A stretch of DNA of 64,000 nt, taken from NCBI GenBank assembly GCA_010909165.1, contig MU008199.1, positions 328,248 to 392,247 of the forward strand. Direction: 5' to 3'. The number at the start of each line of letters is the position of its first letter. The stretch's first letter is position 1. Positions 24,030 through 36,211 of this stretch are shown piece by piece. Under the pieces are notes generated by a model. It was not told the DNA's origin and searched no databases. It was given only the letters and a program-made list of their open reading frames with translations. Position numbers and translations under genes: made by a program. Source of the stretch: Anthoceros angustus (taxonomy: Eukaryota; Streptophyta; Anthocerotopsida; Anthocerotales; Anthocerotaceae).

Positions 24030-25874
24030 TCACAATCGGTGGGACAGAAACTCAGCCTCTTCAGGCTGGCCGTCAACTTCCTCACTTTCATGTTCCTCCT
24101 CCTCTTCCTGAGCATCTGGATCCAGGCCCTTCATCAGTATTGCCAGCCTGTCGGACCCCTTCTTGGCAGCATCATTCAGCGGGTTGATGCTCAGGGCAGC
24201 TTGGTAGTGCGACAGAGACTCCCCTATCCTGTTGGTGGACGCCAGGACTTGAGCCAGCTTGGTGTGCAGAGCATCGTCGGCACAGTTCTTGAGGTACCTA
24301 CGCAGCAACGCCATTGCCTCCTCCACTCTCCCGTCCTTTCCGTTGAGATCAGCCAGTGACAAGACAGCTCCCAGGTAGCCAGGCTCCAGTCGCAATGCCG
24401 ACTCATAGAACTTGCGGGCCTTCTCCCGCCCATCCTGAGTGTGTGCATACACTTCCCCTACGAGAGTGAGTGCTTTGGCAGAGTGGGGCATGGCCTTCAT
24501 GGCCTCTCGGGCTACACACAGGGCCTCCTTCTGCTTGGACAGCGTCAGGTACGCCCGCACGAGGCCCTGGTAAGACCTGAGGTCTGCCTTCAGGGACTGC
24601 GCCTTCCTGAAGGCTATCACGGCTGCCTCATGCCGGTTGAGAGCCAGAGACAGGTTCCCCTTCATGATGTACGCAGTGGTGTGTCTCTCGTCCAGCTGCA
24701 CACTCTTGTCCGTGTAGGTCAGGGCTCTTTGCTTGTCCTCCTGCATGTCCCAGTACACCGCCGATGCCACCCACACCTCGGGCCGGGCATGGTCGATGGC
24801 CAGCATGTCATGGAGCAGCCGGTTGAGCTCCATATTGTCGCCCTTCTGCCGCAGCAACAATGCATACTCATCCATGCCCGTCAGGCTGTAGTGGTCCAGC
24901 TGCCGGGCCTTCTCGAAGCTGTGCAGCGCCTGGTCCGTCATGCCCAGGGCTGTCTCTGCCTTGGCAGTCTCCAGCTGGATGTGGAGGTTGCTGGGAAAGC
25001 GCTGCCCCAGAGTGGTGAAGAGCTCCAGCCCTCCCTTGTGGTCGTGCTGCGCGATGCCGCAGTGGCCCTCGGCGAAGGTATGCAGCCACCGCAGCTGCTC
25101 CATGTGCTCTGCAGCAGGCCTCCCCACCTTGCCTGCAGCCTGGGGGAAGAGCATGCATATCTCCTTGGCAGGCACCCCGAGCTCCGCCAGCGCAATGGTA
25201 GCCTCCAGAAGGTAAGGGCACTGCCGCAGGCACTCCCGGTACGAGGCGATGGACGCCCTCTCGTACCCCGTCATGCGATACAGCTTGGCCAAGGCCAGGT
25301 TGATCCTCAGCGTCCTGGACCTGGGAGGAATGCCCTCCATCTCCGACAAGGCGGCCCGCACATCGCGCACCGCCAGATTGCACAGCCCAATTTTGTACTT
25401 CACCTCGTTCTCATTGACGTGCGAGAAGGCAGCAGCAGAGTTGGCCATGGGCCTAGCTCCCGGCGCCCCGGCCATCCTGCCCCCGCCCCCGTTCACCTTG
25501 GGGCTCATCTTGCAGTGCTGCAGAGCCTGCCTGTACGCGCTGAGAGCCCGTCTGTGCTCCTTCCTCCCGTACAGCGCATCTCCGAACAGCACCAAGTTCT
25601 CGGCCCTGGAGGCCGCCAAGGCATCCCCGCTGCCCGCCCCTGACACGGACATCAGGAAGCTTCCCAGCAGCTCTGCGGAGTCGTACAAACCCTGATCCAG
25701 CAGCAGCACCATCTGCTCCCGGATGGCCTCCATGCTTGCCCCGGACCCGTCCGGTGAATCGCCCGCAAAGTCGCCTGCCACTGGACCCATAACATGCGCC
25801 CGATTTCCCACGCCGTACTGTTGATTCATGCCTGTCTGCAGCATCTGCATCTGCCCCTGCATCTGGAACTGCAT
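24030..25874 (-). CDS. APC7: Anaphase-promoting complex subunit 7 (TPR protein)
   Basis: A single minus-strand exon encodes 614 residues from the ATG at 25874; the frame is open a few codons further upstream without an ATG. APC7 is a TPR scaffold of the APC/C ubiquitin ligase that helps bind co-activators, acting in the nucleus during mitosis and G1. A Met/Gln-rich leader (residues 1 to ~18) is followed by an N-terminal helical region (EAIREQMVLLLDQGLYDSAE), a variable Gly-rich insert near 120-140, then tandem TPRs to ~585 (for example ALTLVGEVYAHTQDGREKA). It ends in an acidic tail (EEEEEHESEE) and a short basic end. Plant APC7 is usually ~560 residues, so this one is slightly long. I expected introns as in the neighbouring genes, and their absence is notable. 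The gene is divergent from the FG-GAP gene with 277 bp between starts. Confidence 0.9.
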   Translation of the reverse strand: MQFQMQGQMQMLQTGMNQQYGVGNRAHVMGPVAGDFAGDSPDGSGASMEAIREQMVLLLDQGLYDSAELLGSFLMSVSGAGSGDALAASRAENLVLFGDALYGRKEHRRALSAYRQALQHCKMSPKVNGGGGRMAGAPGARPMANSAAAFSHVNENEVKYKIGLCNLAVRDVRAALSEMEGIPPRSRTLRINLALAKLYRMTGYERASIASYRECLRQCPYLLEATIALAELGVPAKEICMLFPQAAGKVGRPAAEHMEQLRWLHTFAEGHCGIAQHDHKGGLELFTTLGQRFPSNLHIQLETAKAETALGMTDQALHSFEKARQLDHYSLTGMDEYALLLRQKGDNMELNRLLHDMLAIDHARPEVWVASAVYWDMQEDKQRALTYTDKSVQLDERHTTAYIMKGNLSLALNRHEAAVIAFRKAQSLKADLRSYQGLVRAYLTLSKQKEALCVAREAMKAMPHSAKALTLVGEVYAHTQDGREKARKFYESALRLEPGYLGAVLSLADLNGKDGRVEEAMALLRRYLKNCADDALHTKLAQVLASTNRIGESLSHYQAALSINPLNDAAKKGSDRLAILMKGLDPDAQEEEEEHESEEVDGQPEEAEFLSHRL

Positions 25875-26151
25875 TTGCGCCTGCACCTGCAGCAGGCACA
25901 GACTAGAGGAAGGAGAAGGGGCAGCATGGGCAGCCCTCCCGACGCCATCCCTACCATTTCATACACCAAACCCGCCGATTACGCCCACCAAAAACAGAAA
26001 CACGCTGCAGAGCTTCCGCCAACGCAACGCAAAGGCAAAGCCAGCGGCTAGTGTGCTGTTTCCACCGTGTCTTTCGGTGCTGCCACAAGTTAATAAAAGT
26101 CCGCTGTGTTCCTTTGCTGGCTGCCCCTTGGTTTTCTCTCATGAGCAGGCT
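25875..26151. promoter_or_regulatory. Shared divergent promoter region, APC7 / FG-GAP gene
   Basis: Only 277 bp separate the two start codons, so 5' UTRs and promoters must overlap or be shared. I see no clear TATA box. Coding-like open frames crossing it on the plus strand are shadows of the APC7 5' end. Confidence 0.55.
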
Positions 26152-29100
26152 ATGGCAAGCATGAGCTGTGGCCTCTCCGTGTTGCTGCCTTCCCTCTTGA
26201 CGCCACCCTTCTCCGGGGCCCGCCTGCGTTTCCGTGAGTATCCCTGCACGTTGTTTCTACCACTAGTCTTGGAACGTTCACTTGAATGTGGTGATGGACG
26301 TTAACGATGACAAGCCTTCCATGGTGGCTTGGGATGAGATTTTTTTCTCCACGTGCATGCTGTCGGCTGGATGCACTGTGTCCCTCCAGACTTTGACATG
26401 GGTATCATGCCTGCAAATGCGACGTCATCATTAGTGGGTGCAGGTTTTCCTGAGCGGCTTTGGTCTCATTGGAGCGCTTCCACTTCGAGGCCTTCGACAG
26501 GAAGAAAGCCGAGAGTGAGGGCCACTTTGACTGAGGAGCCTGTCTTGGGTACTCGAAGGCAGATAATGTTCAGAGACGCCTCTCATCTCCTCAAAACCAA
26601 TCCGTCCAATGTATGTATGCTACCTGTCACGTCTGTTGTCAGTCATTATTCTCTAAGCTTTCTGCCTCTCCCAATCTTACCACGTGTGTGAAATTTGCGC
26701 AGCTGCATTACGGAGTGTGTGTTTCTGATTTTGATGGAGATGGGGAAATGGAGCTCTTTGTTTGCGGATTTGGGAACGAGAATCAGCTTCTGAAGGTGAG
26801 AATCACTTGCGTCCAATTATGCAGTCTGCTTGAAATATTCTAGGGCAGCCAGTTGATAGTAGAAAGAAGGTTGTAAGCTACATTGGACATGAAACAACTG
26901 TTGGCCTGATGGACGATCCGAATGCCTCTGCAGTGGACGGGTGAGGAGCTTGTGAACGTGGCAACTGGTACTCCGCTGGAAGACCCGGACAGGAAGGCCA
27001 TTGGTGTAGCTGCTGCTGACTTTGATGGAGATGGACGTGAAGAGGTATGCCTGGAGCACTGTCATCATGCAGACGTTGGGACGTAATTGTAGGAGATAGT
27101 GAACCGCCCCCCTGTGCCTGCGTAGGTGTACATTCTCAATACAGACACATTTCTTGGCCGGAAGGAGGTCTCAGATCGCTTGTTTGACAATCAAGAAGGA
27201 AGGTTGGAAGTCTGAGTGTGCCCAGAGCTAGGTTTTTGACACACATGTTTTGTGAATTCTTGCCACAACACTGTTAATTGGTGCGCAGGTGGGTTGATCT
27301 TTTCTCCATTCCTATGAATATGGATGAGTCAAACATGTGTGCTGGCCGATCAGTGTGCTGTGTTGACCGAAAGGGAACAGGCAGGTACTACGAACTCAGC
27401 AATCAATGAATGGAATGAACCAAAACCACAGAATCGGGTGTTGTCATTTATCTCCAGTCACATGACACGGCTCCCTCCCCTCTTGCAATTCTCATATGTA
27501 TTTTGTTCATTCTTCAGGTATGGCTTCTTTGTAGCCAACTATGGCGGTCTTATGAAGGTATGAGCTTTCTGGAGTCGAAGAAACCTTGCATAATATCCCA
27601 CACTGGGATCTTCTACTGAATATTTGAGGTGTGCCCTTGTTTTGTTGCCGCCATGTCTACAAACAAGAGCAGCTGTTTGAACTATCTGAAGACAACTTTG
27701 TGGTGGACGTGGCCCCAGAAGCAGGGCTTATAACTTATCCAACTGGTGGCCGTGCACTTGTTTCTCTTCCTCTTGTTTCTGGCCATGATATGGATATTTT
27801 TGCTGGCAACGAGGTAACCAGGTTGACCAGGAGCGTTGATGAACCTAATCATTTACAGCTTGTATCCCTGTTCTCGAGTTTCCTAGCTTGCTTACCAGTT
27901 GATATTTAAAGCAAAGTAAGCTCAAACTGGCCTGTCATCAGGGTGGGGCTAACTTTCTGTTTCGACATAAGAACGATGGTACTGGAAAATACGAAGAATG
28001 TGCTGGGGAGTACGGGTAAGAAAAGCTACAAGACTTGTTGCTAGGGTCCAAATAGTATCAGGTCTGTGCTTAGAGTTGATGGAAGGTTGTGGCACTTGTC
28101 GAATCCCTAAAGTTGCTTTGTGTTGCAGGCTCACAGATTCACTAGAACACTGTAGGGGCGTTGCAGTTGTTGATTTCCATGGAGAGCTTGGACTGGCTTG
28201 TGGCAACTGGCAGGTACTTTTGTGAGCGGATTGATTCTTTCATTACGTCTGTGGATATTCCCTGATTCTATCTGCAATGACAGGGCCCGCATAGGCTCTT
28301 TGCGCCAGATGGGCCTGGTCCTCGAGGAGGAGCAAGAGCTCTTGGTTTCAGGGATGCCTCTGCAGATGCTGGAGGGTTCAAGGACATTGCCCCCCCAGAG
28401 ATGGCAGTCAGATCAGCCATACGTACCGTCATTGCTGCTGATTTTGATAATGATGGCTATGAGGAGCTTTTCTTCAACAATATCGGTTCTGGCAACAAGC
28501 TTTTCCGCCAGGTACTCCGGATTCTTGCAGTACGCAATGTCTGGTTTTACATGCCAATCAGTATCAAGCTCAATAAGTGATGTCTTTTCAGGATAGACAG
28601 GGAAACTGGGTGGAAGCAGACATTGGGGATGCGAAGGAGCCAGAAGGACTCGGGACGGGCGCTGCAGTGGCTGATGTTGATGGAGATGGTCGACTGGAGC
28701 TACTCATGTAAGCTGAATTTTCCTTTCAATAGGAAGTACTGATGCTCCTCTACTTCATCCATAAACATCATTTGAAACAGGCTGCATGGATGCTTCTTCT
28801 GAAATCAGAGCCCATGGAGAGCTACGTGCGCAGCCTCTTTCTTTCTATCACAGCCCGGAGAACGACAATTCATGGATCCGTGTGAAGCCTCTTACCAAAC
28901 AGGTCACTATTTCACAGCCTCACTCTCGCACAGCCCTTCGTTCTGGTTCATGCAGCTCTTTGACATTTGCAGATCGTTGTGCTCTCCTGCTGTAGGGTGC
29001 ACCAGCCAGAGGATCGTCGGTAAAACTATATGACGAGACTGGTCGAGTGCAGAAGCGTGTGATAGATGCAGGAAGGTAGGCTTCTGAAATCATGCTTGCT

Positions 29101-29504
29101 GCCATTCTTGAGACAACCTGTGAGCTGAAAAACTGCTTGATCACGATTGGTGGCCTTCCGACTGATAAGTGCTTGATCACGGATTGTGGCCTTCCTACTG
29201 ATAAGTTTTTACCTCTGTGCATGTCACAGTGGGTACTTGTGCTGCATGGAGGTAAGTCAGTTTTTATGTTGTGGCCCGTTTCCTCCTATGGTAGAGAGCT
29301 GCTTCGCAAGTGACGCCTTGAATACTGAGAAAAAAATGTTCGGCCTTACAGCCGGTGGCTCATTTTGGCCTGGGCCAACTGCGGGGTCCTGTGAAGCTGC
29401 AAGTGACATGGCCCGATGGTACTATGGTAACGATGGAGGCTGTTAAATCGAACCAGTCAGTTTCAGTGCCTTATCCTTCATCCACATCTCCTCCCGCAAC
29501 TTGA
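26152..29504 (+). CDS. FG-GAP repeat / ASPIC-UnbV protein (CRTAC1-like)
   Basis: Sixteen exons: 26152-26233, 26390-26610, 26703-26795, 26934-27044, 27126-27202, 27289-27384, 27518-27557, 27673-27813, 27942-28015, 28129-28213, 28284-28511, 28592-28707, 28809-28902, 28996-29075, 29230-29251 and 29352-29504. Phases all close, giving 570 residues. Calcium-binding FG-GAP loops of the DxDGDG type are at DFDGDGE (110-116), DFDGDGREE (~161), DFDNDGYEE (~395) and DVDGDGRLE (~442). The C-terminal ~85 residues (from ~487, GAPARG...HFGLGQLRGP) are the ASPIC/UnbV domain. The family forms beta-propellers, and its biochemical role in plants is unknown to me. The N-terminus is mildly hydrophobic, so secretory or organelle targeting is possible. 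Exon 13 was started at 28809 because the nearer AG at 28780 brings a stop. Pieces of this gene are scattered at 2.2, 42.5 and 44.6 kb. Confidence 0.85.
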
Positions 29505-29712
29505 ACACGAACAAGAAGCATCCCCCTTGGAACAGACTCCAAATGTAAACCCTCCTTTTGGCCCAAGTGGCCTACTAGACACAACTTTGTGATCAATGCT
29601 TCAGCTGTTTGTTCATAGACCGTCTCACTGCCGTTTCCCCGTCCGTATCCTAGCGCACGACTCCTCCACTCACTGCTGACTGCTCTATCTTGGTCGAATA
29701 TCCAACGCTAGC
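29505..29712. other. Short intergenic region
   Basis: These 208 bp hold the 3' end of the FG-GAP transcript and the promoter/leader of the lumen-protein gene. The genes are in tandem on the plus strand. Confidence 0.5.
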
Positions 29713-31596
29713 ATGGCCTGTGGTCTCAATGTGCGTGTACTTCATCGTCAGCAGCAGCAATTCGAAATTGGCAAATGCTGCCGGGGCCGCGTGGGGCTGG
29801 CACCGTCGGTCACCTGGTTCTCGTGCCCCACGTTGGGCCTCTCTACTACGCTGGTCAGTGGCGAACAGAGGTGCACAACAAGGGCTGTGTCATCTATGCG
29901 GGTAACTGGGCGCGGATGATTCTTTCCTCTTCTTCCCAAAGACAGCAAGCATGTCTACCAATACCGAGGTCCTCACTTTCTTTGGAGGCCAGGTATTGGT
30001 GTGAATTTCGTCCTGCATAAAATAGAACTCTTATTGCTTGAACATTGTCACAGGTTGCATGCAGCAGAAAGGATGTTCTGGACACCCCCATTAGCAGGAG
30101 ACTAGCTCTCCTGATAGCAATCGGCATTCCAGCGTCACCAGCGTTTGCTTATGGGCAGGATCCACCTGTTGGAAATGCTGTCCTGCGCAGTCTTGGGATA
30201 GGAGACCCGGATATTTACTACCCACGGTATTTCTTCCACACCCGTAACTCTGCCTTGGCTACATCTGTCCATCACGCCTGCATTTTATTAGCGCATTCCT
30301 TCTCAAACTCAGATTCTTTGAGGGCGTCTGGGACTGCTTTTCAACTCTACTTTCCGTGGATACACCTCAGGTGGGGTTGCCAGCGTTGTGCTGATTGTGA
30401 CGTAGGATAGAGGAAACGCAATCAAGCATTCATAGCAATTCTTGATGCAGTGCTTATTGTGTTTTCCTTGGCAACTTGTAGGGGGATGACAAGGTGGATT
30501 TGAAGAGCGTCAACTTCTCTAGAAAGCAGATAGGATACACGGTATGTCTGGCCTTTCAGTCTGTTGTGTGCCCCTACCTGTAATTTCCTGTAAAAATCCT
30601 GGTCGTGAGGCATCCTGTCGTGAACTGTCATTTTTTGCACTGCTCATGCATGTTTCAGCTTATTCATTCATAGGAACCAAGCAGGTGGTGTACAAGGCAC
30701 GGTTTATCCCCTATGAGTCCAATATTATCGGTGACAGGCTGTTTACGACAAAGGTGCAGTTCCTCACAGACAGGTGTCGCAAAGTTTGTCTGATCCTACT
30801 ACCACACATACTCAAACTGACAAACGTGTGCAACTGCAGTCTTTGGTCGAATCCACAGTGGGACAGGATGTAATAACAAGTAGCAGCTGGTCACCAAAAC
30901 GACCAAATCGGCTGTCACTCGAATTACGTGGAGGATCTAAGGTAAATGTCACTAGGTCTGTGATTCTCCAGTCCCCTCTTTCCTGTTACCGCTCTGTGAA
31001 AACTTAAAAATTTCTGCAGGTGGAGAATTTGGTCACCAAGAGGTCTGCAGGCATGTCAGCTCCTGGACAATTTGATACCTCAGAGTATTCCAAGCAGGTT
31101 TGCTATTTGCAGGGCACCTATTCCATGGACCCTTTAAAGTTCGATGTAGGACAGAAAATTTGTTGAAGGCGAAGCTGGTAACTCTTGTTGTAAAAATTGG
31201 TCAGGTCTTCGATACCAGAAGAGGTGGGCCGCCTTCTGTGAAGGTATGTATGCGTCCCAGTTAACCTCCACCACATTCCACGATCAGGTTCCAGGCATGT
31301 ACCAATGAAATGTGCTGCTGAGCACAGGCCAGCCGAAATTTAACACGATATCGTTGGGATCCAACAGAGCAGACCGTATCTGCTATAGAGGTGATACCAC
31401 AGCCTTGTAATTTACCTGTTCTCCCTGACCGAATGTATGCACATCGTAACCGGAATGGGGGGCTTGGCTGCAGGCGGTACAGCGTGTGGCGATGTATCCT
31501 GTTCCTGGAAGCGAGCTAGACACCATGGATATTTTTAGCATGGCAAACCCTGTTACCATCTACAGATACATTGTTCAATTCCGTCGGAGCTCCTAG
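29713..31596 (+). CDS. Conserved plastid protein with Tat-type lumen signal
   Basis: Ten exons: 29713-29901, 30054-30226, 30313-30370, 30482-30541, 30685-30753, 30840-30941, 31020-31097, 31205-31243, 31328-31390 and 31474-31596. All junctions are GT/AG and in phase, giving 317 residues. Residues 1 to ~65 are Ser/Thr/Arg-rich with almost no acidic residues, like a chloroplast transit peptide. A twin-arginine stretch SRRLALLIAIG (77-87) and AFA at 93-95 then make a thylakoid-lumen signal with cleavage after ~95. The mature part has FFEGVWDCFSTLLSVDTPQ-like sequence and resembles an uncharacterised family shared with cyanobacteria (I believe DUF6816, from memory and not checked). The likely location is the thylakoid lumen. 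The function is unknown, and nothing suggests the gene is broken. Confidence 0.75.
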
Positions 31597-32302
31597 TCCA
31601 AGCCATCAGATGTTAGGAAGGCATCTTGTTACCATTTGCTTCTGAAAAGAATCGCCCGCCTGGTCCCCAAGAACATGACTTCCTGTGAAATTCGTGAATG
31701 CTTAACTCCATAAGAAGTCAATGACCATGGATAGTATTAGAATAATAGCAAGCTCGGGCACTAGTTAGGGCACACTTCGACTTCATCACCAAACAGGCAC
31801 ATATCGGACGGTTACGGTCAAGCTCCGCCTCACCTTCGCTCTTGAAAACGCTTGGCTTGTACATACGCTTTACTCCCTGATCAATCCAGCGATGTCACAG
31901 ACTACCACGAACATTTTCATGGTATCATAGCATGTGCAGCGTAGACCCATGTCAGGCTCTCAGAGAGCGACAACGCCTTTTAAGAAGAGCCGACAGAATC
32001 AACCAACAATTGGAATCGCAGAGGGAATTCAGAGAGATTGCCTATCTCAAAGAGGCAAACGAAAACCTATGGGTCTATAGCTGGATAAGAATATCGTCAA
32101 CCCTTCTCCTCGTAGGAGAGAACCTGTTCCTGCGAGGATACCTAGAACCCCAAGAGTATGACTAGTCTTACATCCAAGTGTCGGAAAACTCAAAGAATCA
32201 GCAATGATACGGGAGTTCACACTAATCTTTGTTGCATTCTCCCAACCTCATGCTCCGGAATCCTTTATTGGCATATCCAGCGATACAGTATACTCAGGGC
32301 AG
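31597..32302. other. Intergenic, small unassigned open frame
   Basis: A 77-codon frame (31932-32165) encodes a charged, partly coiled-coil-like peptide (ALRERQRLLRRADRINQQLE) with no family that I recognise. Otherwise this is a 3' UTR and spacer. Confidence 0.35.
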
Positions 32303-34670
32303 TCACTGCTTTGTACACTGATGGCTTGATTCGTCCACTGATGGCTTGATTCGTCCCCGTAAGACAATAGGAAAATAAATCTCCATAACAACATGCCAAT
32401 CATGAGCTTTCAGTTTACCCGAAAACAGTTTTGCAGCGATGTTTGATGCGTATCCAGTTGGTAACCTAATGGCTTGCATTTCCGCAAAAAACCATATCCA
32501 AGTCAGGCTTCGACAAGACATAAGGAGCAGGCAAGAAGGTCTTTGTATTCCCTAGTAATGGCCATAGCTCTTGCTTGCCCCCATATTCCTCCATGTCTAA
32601 ACGGGATTTTAGATCATCTTTCTCTCCTATGAAGGTCTGCCAAAAATCCTCGGCATGTTCTTCTCAATGTGTATCACATCCTTTTGTGTTCAATTCAGCA
32701 TATGTCTCTAGTACGGCAGGTAATCCAACCGTATGCTTTTGCGGCGGGTCCCAAACTTGCCTCTTTCCCTCAACTCCCGGACTGTTGCATCCTCTCTCTT
32801 TTTCATATCCGCCATGAGTTCATCAAATGATGGGGGTTGTGGACGAGGATGCCGCTCCTCTTCATTATTGTAACACTCCATGTCCACCCGCCACATTGGA
32901 TGATTGGGCGGAAGCCACCGCCGGGAGCCAAGGTACTCCTCTTCTGAATGTGGTGGGCCCAGCAAGAGTCTAAGCCATCCCAACAATCTACAGATGCCCT
33001 GGAACCCTTCACCTGAAAGCCGGTGAGTGTGCCAATACCCGGATAATCAGCTATTGTGTGCAACACAGCTACTCGCAACATGAAGCGGCGACGCGGACTG
33101 TCCGCTAGGAAAGAAAAGTCGTCCATAGGGATCCCATGCCACAAGTCTCTCAACTGCTCCAATAGAGGGTCCTTGTATACATCAAAGTTCGGCACAATGT
33201 GAGGGTCCGGCATTATAAGCGGCCTAATGATATAAGCGGCCTTGGTGCTTAGCCATGGTGGAAGGTTATGCAAGAATAACATAACAGGCCCACATATGTC
33301 GTTCACGACATGTGTCCAAATGGGTTAAACCCATCCGTTGCAAGAGCGAGGCGGATGTTCCTGGGTTCACAACCAAAGCCATCCAATCCATTTAAAACCT
33401 CCCACGCCGGTGTTTCAGCCATTATGCCCATGGACCCATCGATGCTCCCCATATCCATGTATGCTGTCATTAGCCTTGCAACCTTTAGTGCTCTAAACAT
33501 TCGGGCAAGCCTATCCTTCAGCAGAAAATGCTATATAACTGTCCTGGGAGCTCTCCTCGTGCCGTTTGGCAATCCGCTGCCCTCGACATATCTGTCTGCA
33601 TCACATTTTATGCTTTGCTCATCTTGCGCATATGGGCCCCGAAATAGAAGGCAGTCATTTACACAGGCATGAATCTTCTTGAAGTGCGGCCCAAAGGAAT
33701 ACAATGTCTTTTTAGCCTCTGTCATCGACTTCGACAACAAATTGCCTTCACACAACAAATGGAGCCCAACTACTTGCAATAAATCACTCATGAACACGTT
33801 AGATATGCAACATGATTGAATGGAAAGCAGGAGCAGGGTGGCAGTTAAGTGGGACTCTTTTGATGTGCAAGGTTACTGATGAACAAATTTCGGCTGACTG
33901 TCGCGGATGCTCTCCGCGGTACGTCTGGGACATCAGCAGCGGCCATGATGTCATCCAAGTCGACGACCAACGGCGCGCCATACTGGATCGCTGCATGCAC
34001 TTCCACCTCGATTCGCGCAGCATCATGCGTATTACGCGAGGCATGGCCTCTCTGTCTTGTGCATTCAACAAATCTGGCATTGGTTCCCCGTTATGAACCG
34101 TCTGGTCCGCGGGTTCTTCTGCATTCCCATTTACACCCGCAAATCCGGCATCATGGTGGAGAGCAACTGTTGGAAGATCTTCTGGCCCTACATTTGGATT
34201 CAAAGGCGGATGTCCATGGCCAGCATCATGTACAAGGGCAACGGCCTACGGGAAAACATTAATGCAAGCATGAGGTGTATCATACAAATTATCATTCTCA
34301 GTAACTAAAGGGCTGATAAAAAACCTTGTCATACACACCTGGTGGAACCAAGACCGGATCATTTGCTGGCAGTGATGAGCGGAAATGTGTGCTAGAATTT
34401 TAATAGTGCTTCCTTCACAACTCGGCCATGGACAATACATGTACGTTGTCAATTCTGAATCCGCTCTTCGGACCATTGTGGCGGGAGAGTTCACATTCAA
34501 ACTCGTTGTACCCTGCATCGAGGATGTTCTGCGATCCCGCGAGCAGTCTGTGCCTCATCAAGAGGTCCCAAAGTTCGTCAAGAGGGGTTGGTCTATCCAT
34601 GCCGTTGTATGTCAGCGAGTGGCCGCTGGACACAACCAAGGCTTGAGAGCCTCTGCGTGAAACAAGCAAA
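32303..34670 (-). mobile_element. Degraded CACTA (En/Spm) element, tnp2-type transposase
   Basis: Minus-strand blocks in order from 34670 to 32303 carry the landmarks of tnp2 transposase (Transposase_21). They are an N-terminal DELWDLLMRH segment, EAKKTLYSFGPHFKKIHACVNDC (33720-33660), IRLALATDGFNPFGHMS (33350-33303), and LHNLPPWLSTKAAY, DVYKDPLLEQLRDLW and GTLTGFQVKG (33270-33020). The last is KLKAHDWHVVMEIYFPIVLRG (32430-32370). The frame changes at least five times and the 3' part is missing, so this copy cannot be autonomous. A 19-bp tandem repeat (32317-32354) marks its left end. No terminal inverted repeats were found. Confidence 0.8.
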
Positions 34671-36211
34671 CATATTACTCACCAATTTAGTATCCAGCTT
34701 ATCACCCATATTGCATGGCTAGTGAGGATGACCAAGAATTTTGAATGTGAAGTGGTGAAGGACACGTTGTAACATACTTACTTGGGCAGGGTCTATCCGT
34801 ATTCATGCAGGCCCGATGACCTGGAGTCACCTCCGCCTTTGCACTAATACCCTCGAGGCGGCTCCATTATCTACCCTCTAGATCTACTCGTCACAATTTG
34901 TGGCAATGGGGGCTCGGGCACACGCAGCCCCTTCCCAGCACAAACCTAAGCGGTATATGATTCAGAGTTTATAATCTTCTTGGTGCCTTCACCAGTGCTG
35001 TGGGTGACTTGCATGGCCCTCGCCACAAATTCTCATTAGACCCTAAACAATAGTGTCAGAGCATAATTGCCCTCATCATGGTACAATTGCCCTTACGCTT
35101 CCTTCACTCACAATTTTGTGTTTCCTGGCTCAAATTGTCCAAGAGTGGACATGCCAGCATATCTCTTGATGACTAAATTCTTCCATTCGTATTTTAAATT
35201 AATTAGTGTATAGAAATATATAATAGAAATTTTAAGTTTTTTAACAGAAGCATCCTATGGACTTGACAACTCAACATAATTTGAAGAGTTTGGGAGAATG
35301 ATCAAGAATATTCCTATTAGATATTGTATTTTATTGAGGGAAAAAACGATGGGGAAAATCCCATCCAGCACGGGACAATGAAGGTAGATCTCGGGGGTCA
35401 AGGTGAAAAAGAGCGACAAAGCTCCTTACCTAAAGTTACCTATTTAAGATGGATTTATATGTTCTTCTCGACAAAATGATGGTTTGGTGTTTCATATATA
35501 TAAATGTATGAAGAAAAGATACACGTGAATGAAACAACGCATAATTCTTTGTACCTTATAAATATCTTACGTACCCGCAAGTAGATGGAATTAGAAAAAA
35601 AACACACAAGATAATTAAACTTGGTCACAATGATTTTTTGTGAAAAAATTATTAAATAAATTCAAAACCTATTTGAGCCTGATTACTAGGAATTTTATAG
35701 AGAAAATTACAGCAAAGGAATACGCAAAAGAACACTAAAAGGCCCGACATACACCAGGCTTAACAAGCGTGTCCCTCTAGGCTCCAAGTTGTGCAGATGA
35801 CAAAGTTGACATCACATTTACACAGCCAATATATCATGTATCCCATCAATTATTTTAAGAAGTTGAGGTTTTTCACATAAAACCCCTTCACTTGATAAAC
35901 ACTCCATCCAGAAGCACTAAGATGCGAGTACTTTTCCTCTTTTGTAGGTCACGACCACTGTAATTCTATCAACTCATCCTCTTTTTAATTTTTGCTCAAT
36001 CTTTGTTTCATACATAGTGAGTTTTTTTCTATTTTTTTATTTTTCAATTATCTCACCTAAGGCAAAATTTTTGGAGGTGAGAAATAAACTGGAGTAAGGT
36101 TTTGTGAAGTTGAATAAATTAGTATACAATATAAGTTTTCAAAAATGATTGCCAAATTGAAAGACTTGACTCCTAGATGTTTAGAAGCCTCTATCTGACT
36201 AATAATATGGT
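34671..36211. other. AT-rich intergenic region
   Basis: I see no gene. It contains the second copy of a dispersed repeat (35328-35435) and long A/T runs towards the RING-H2 gene. Confidence 0.45.
35328..35435. repeat. Dispersed repeat, copy 2
   Basis: Diverged relative of 6919-7020: ttttattgaggg, then cccatccagcacgggacaa and ending near aaagctcctta. Same strand, about 70 percent similar by eye. Confidence 0.55.
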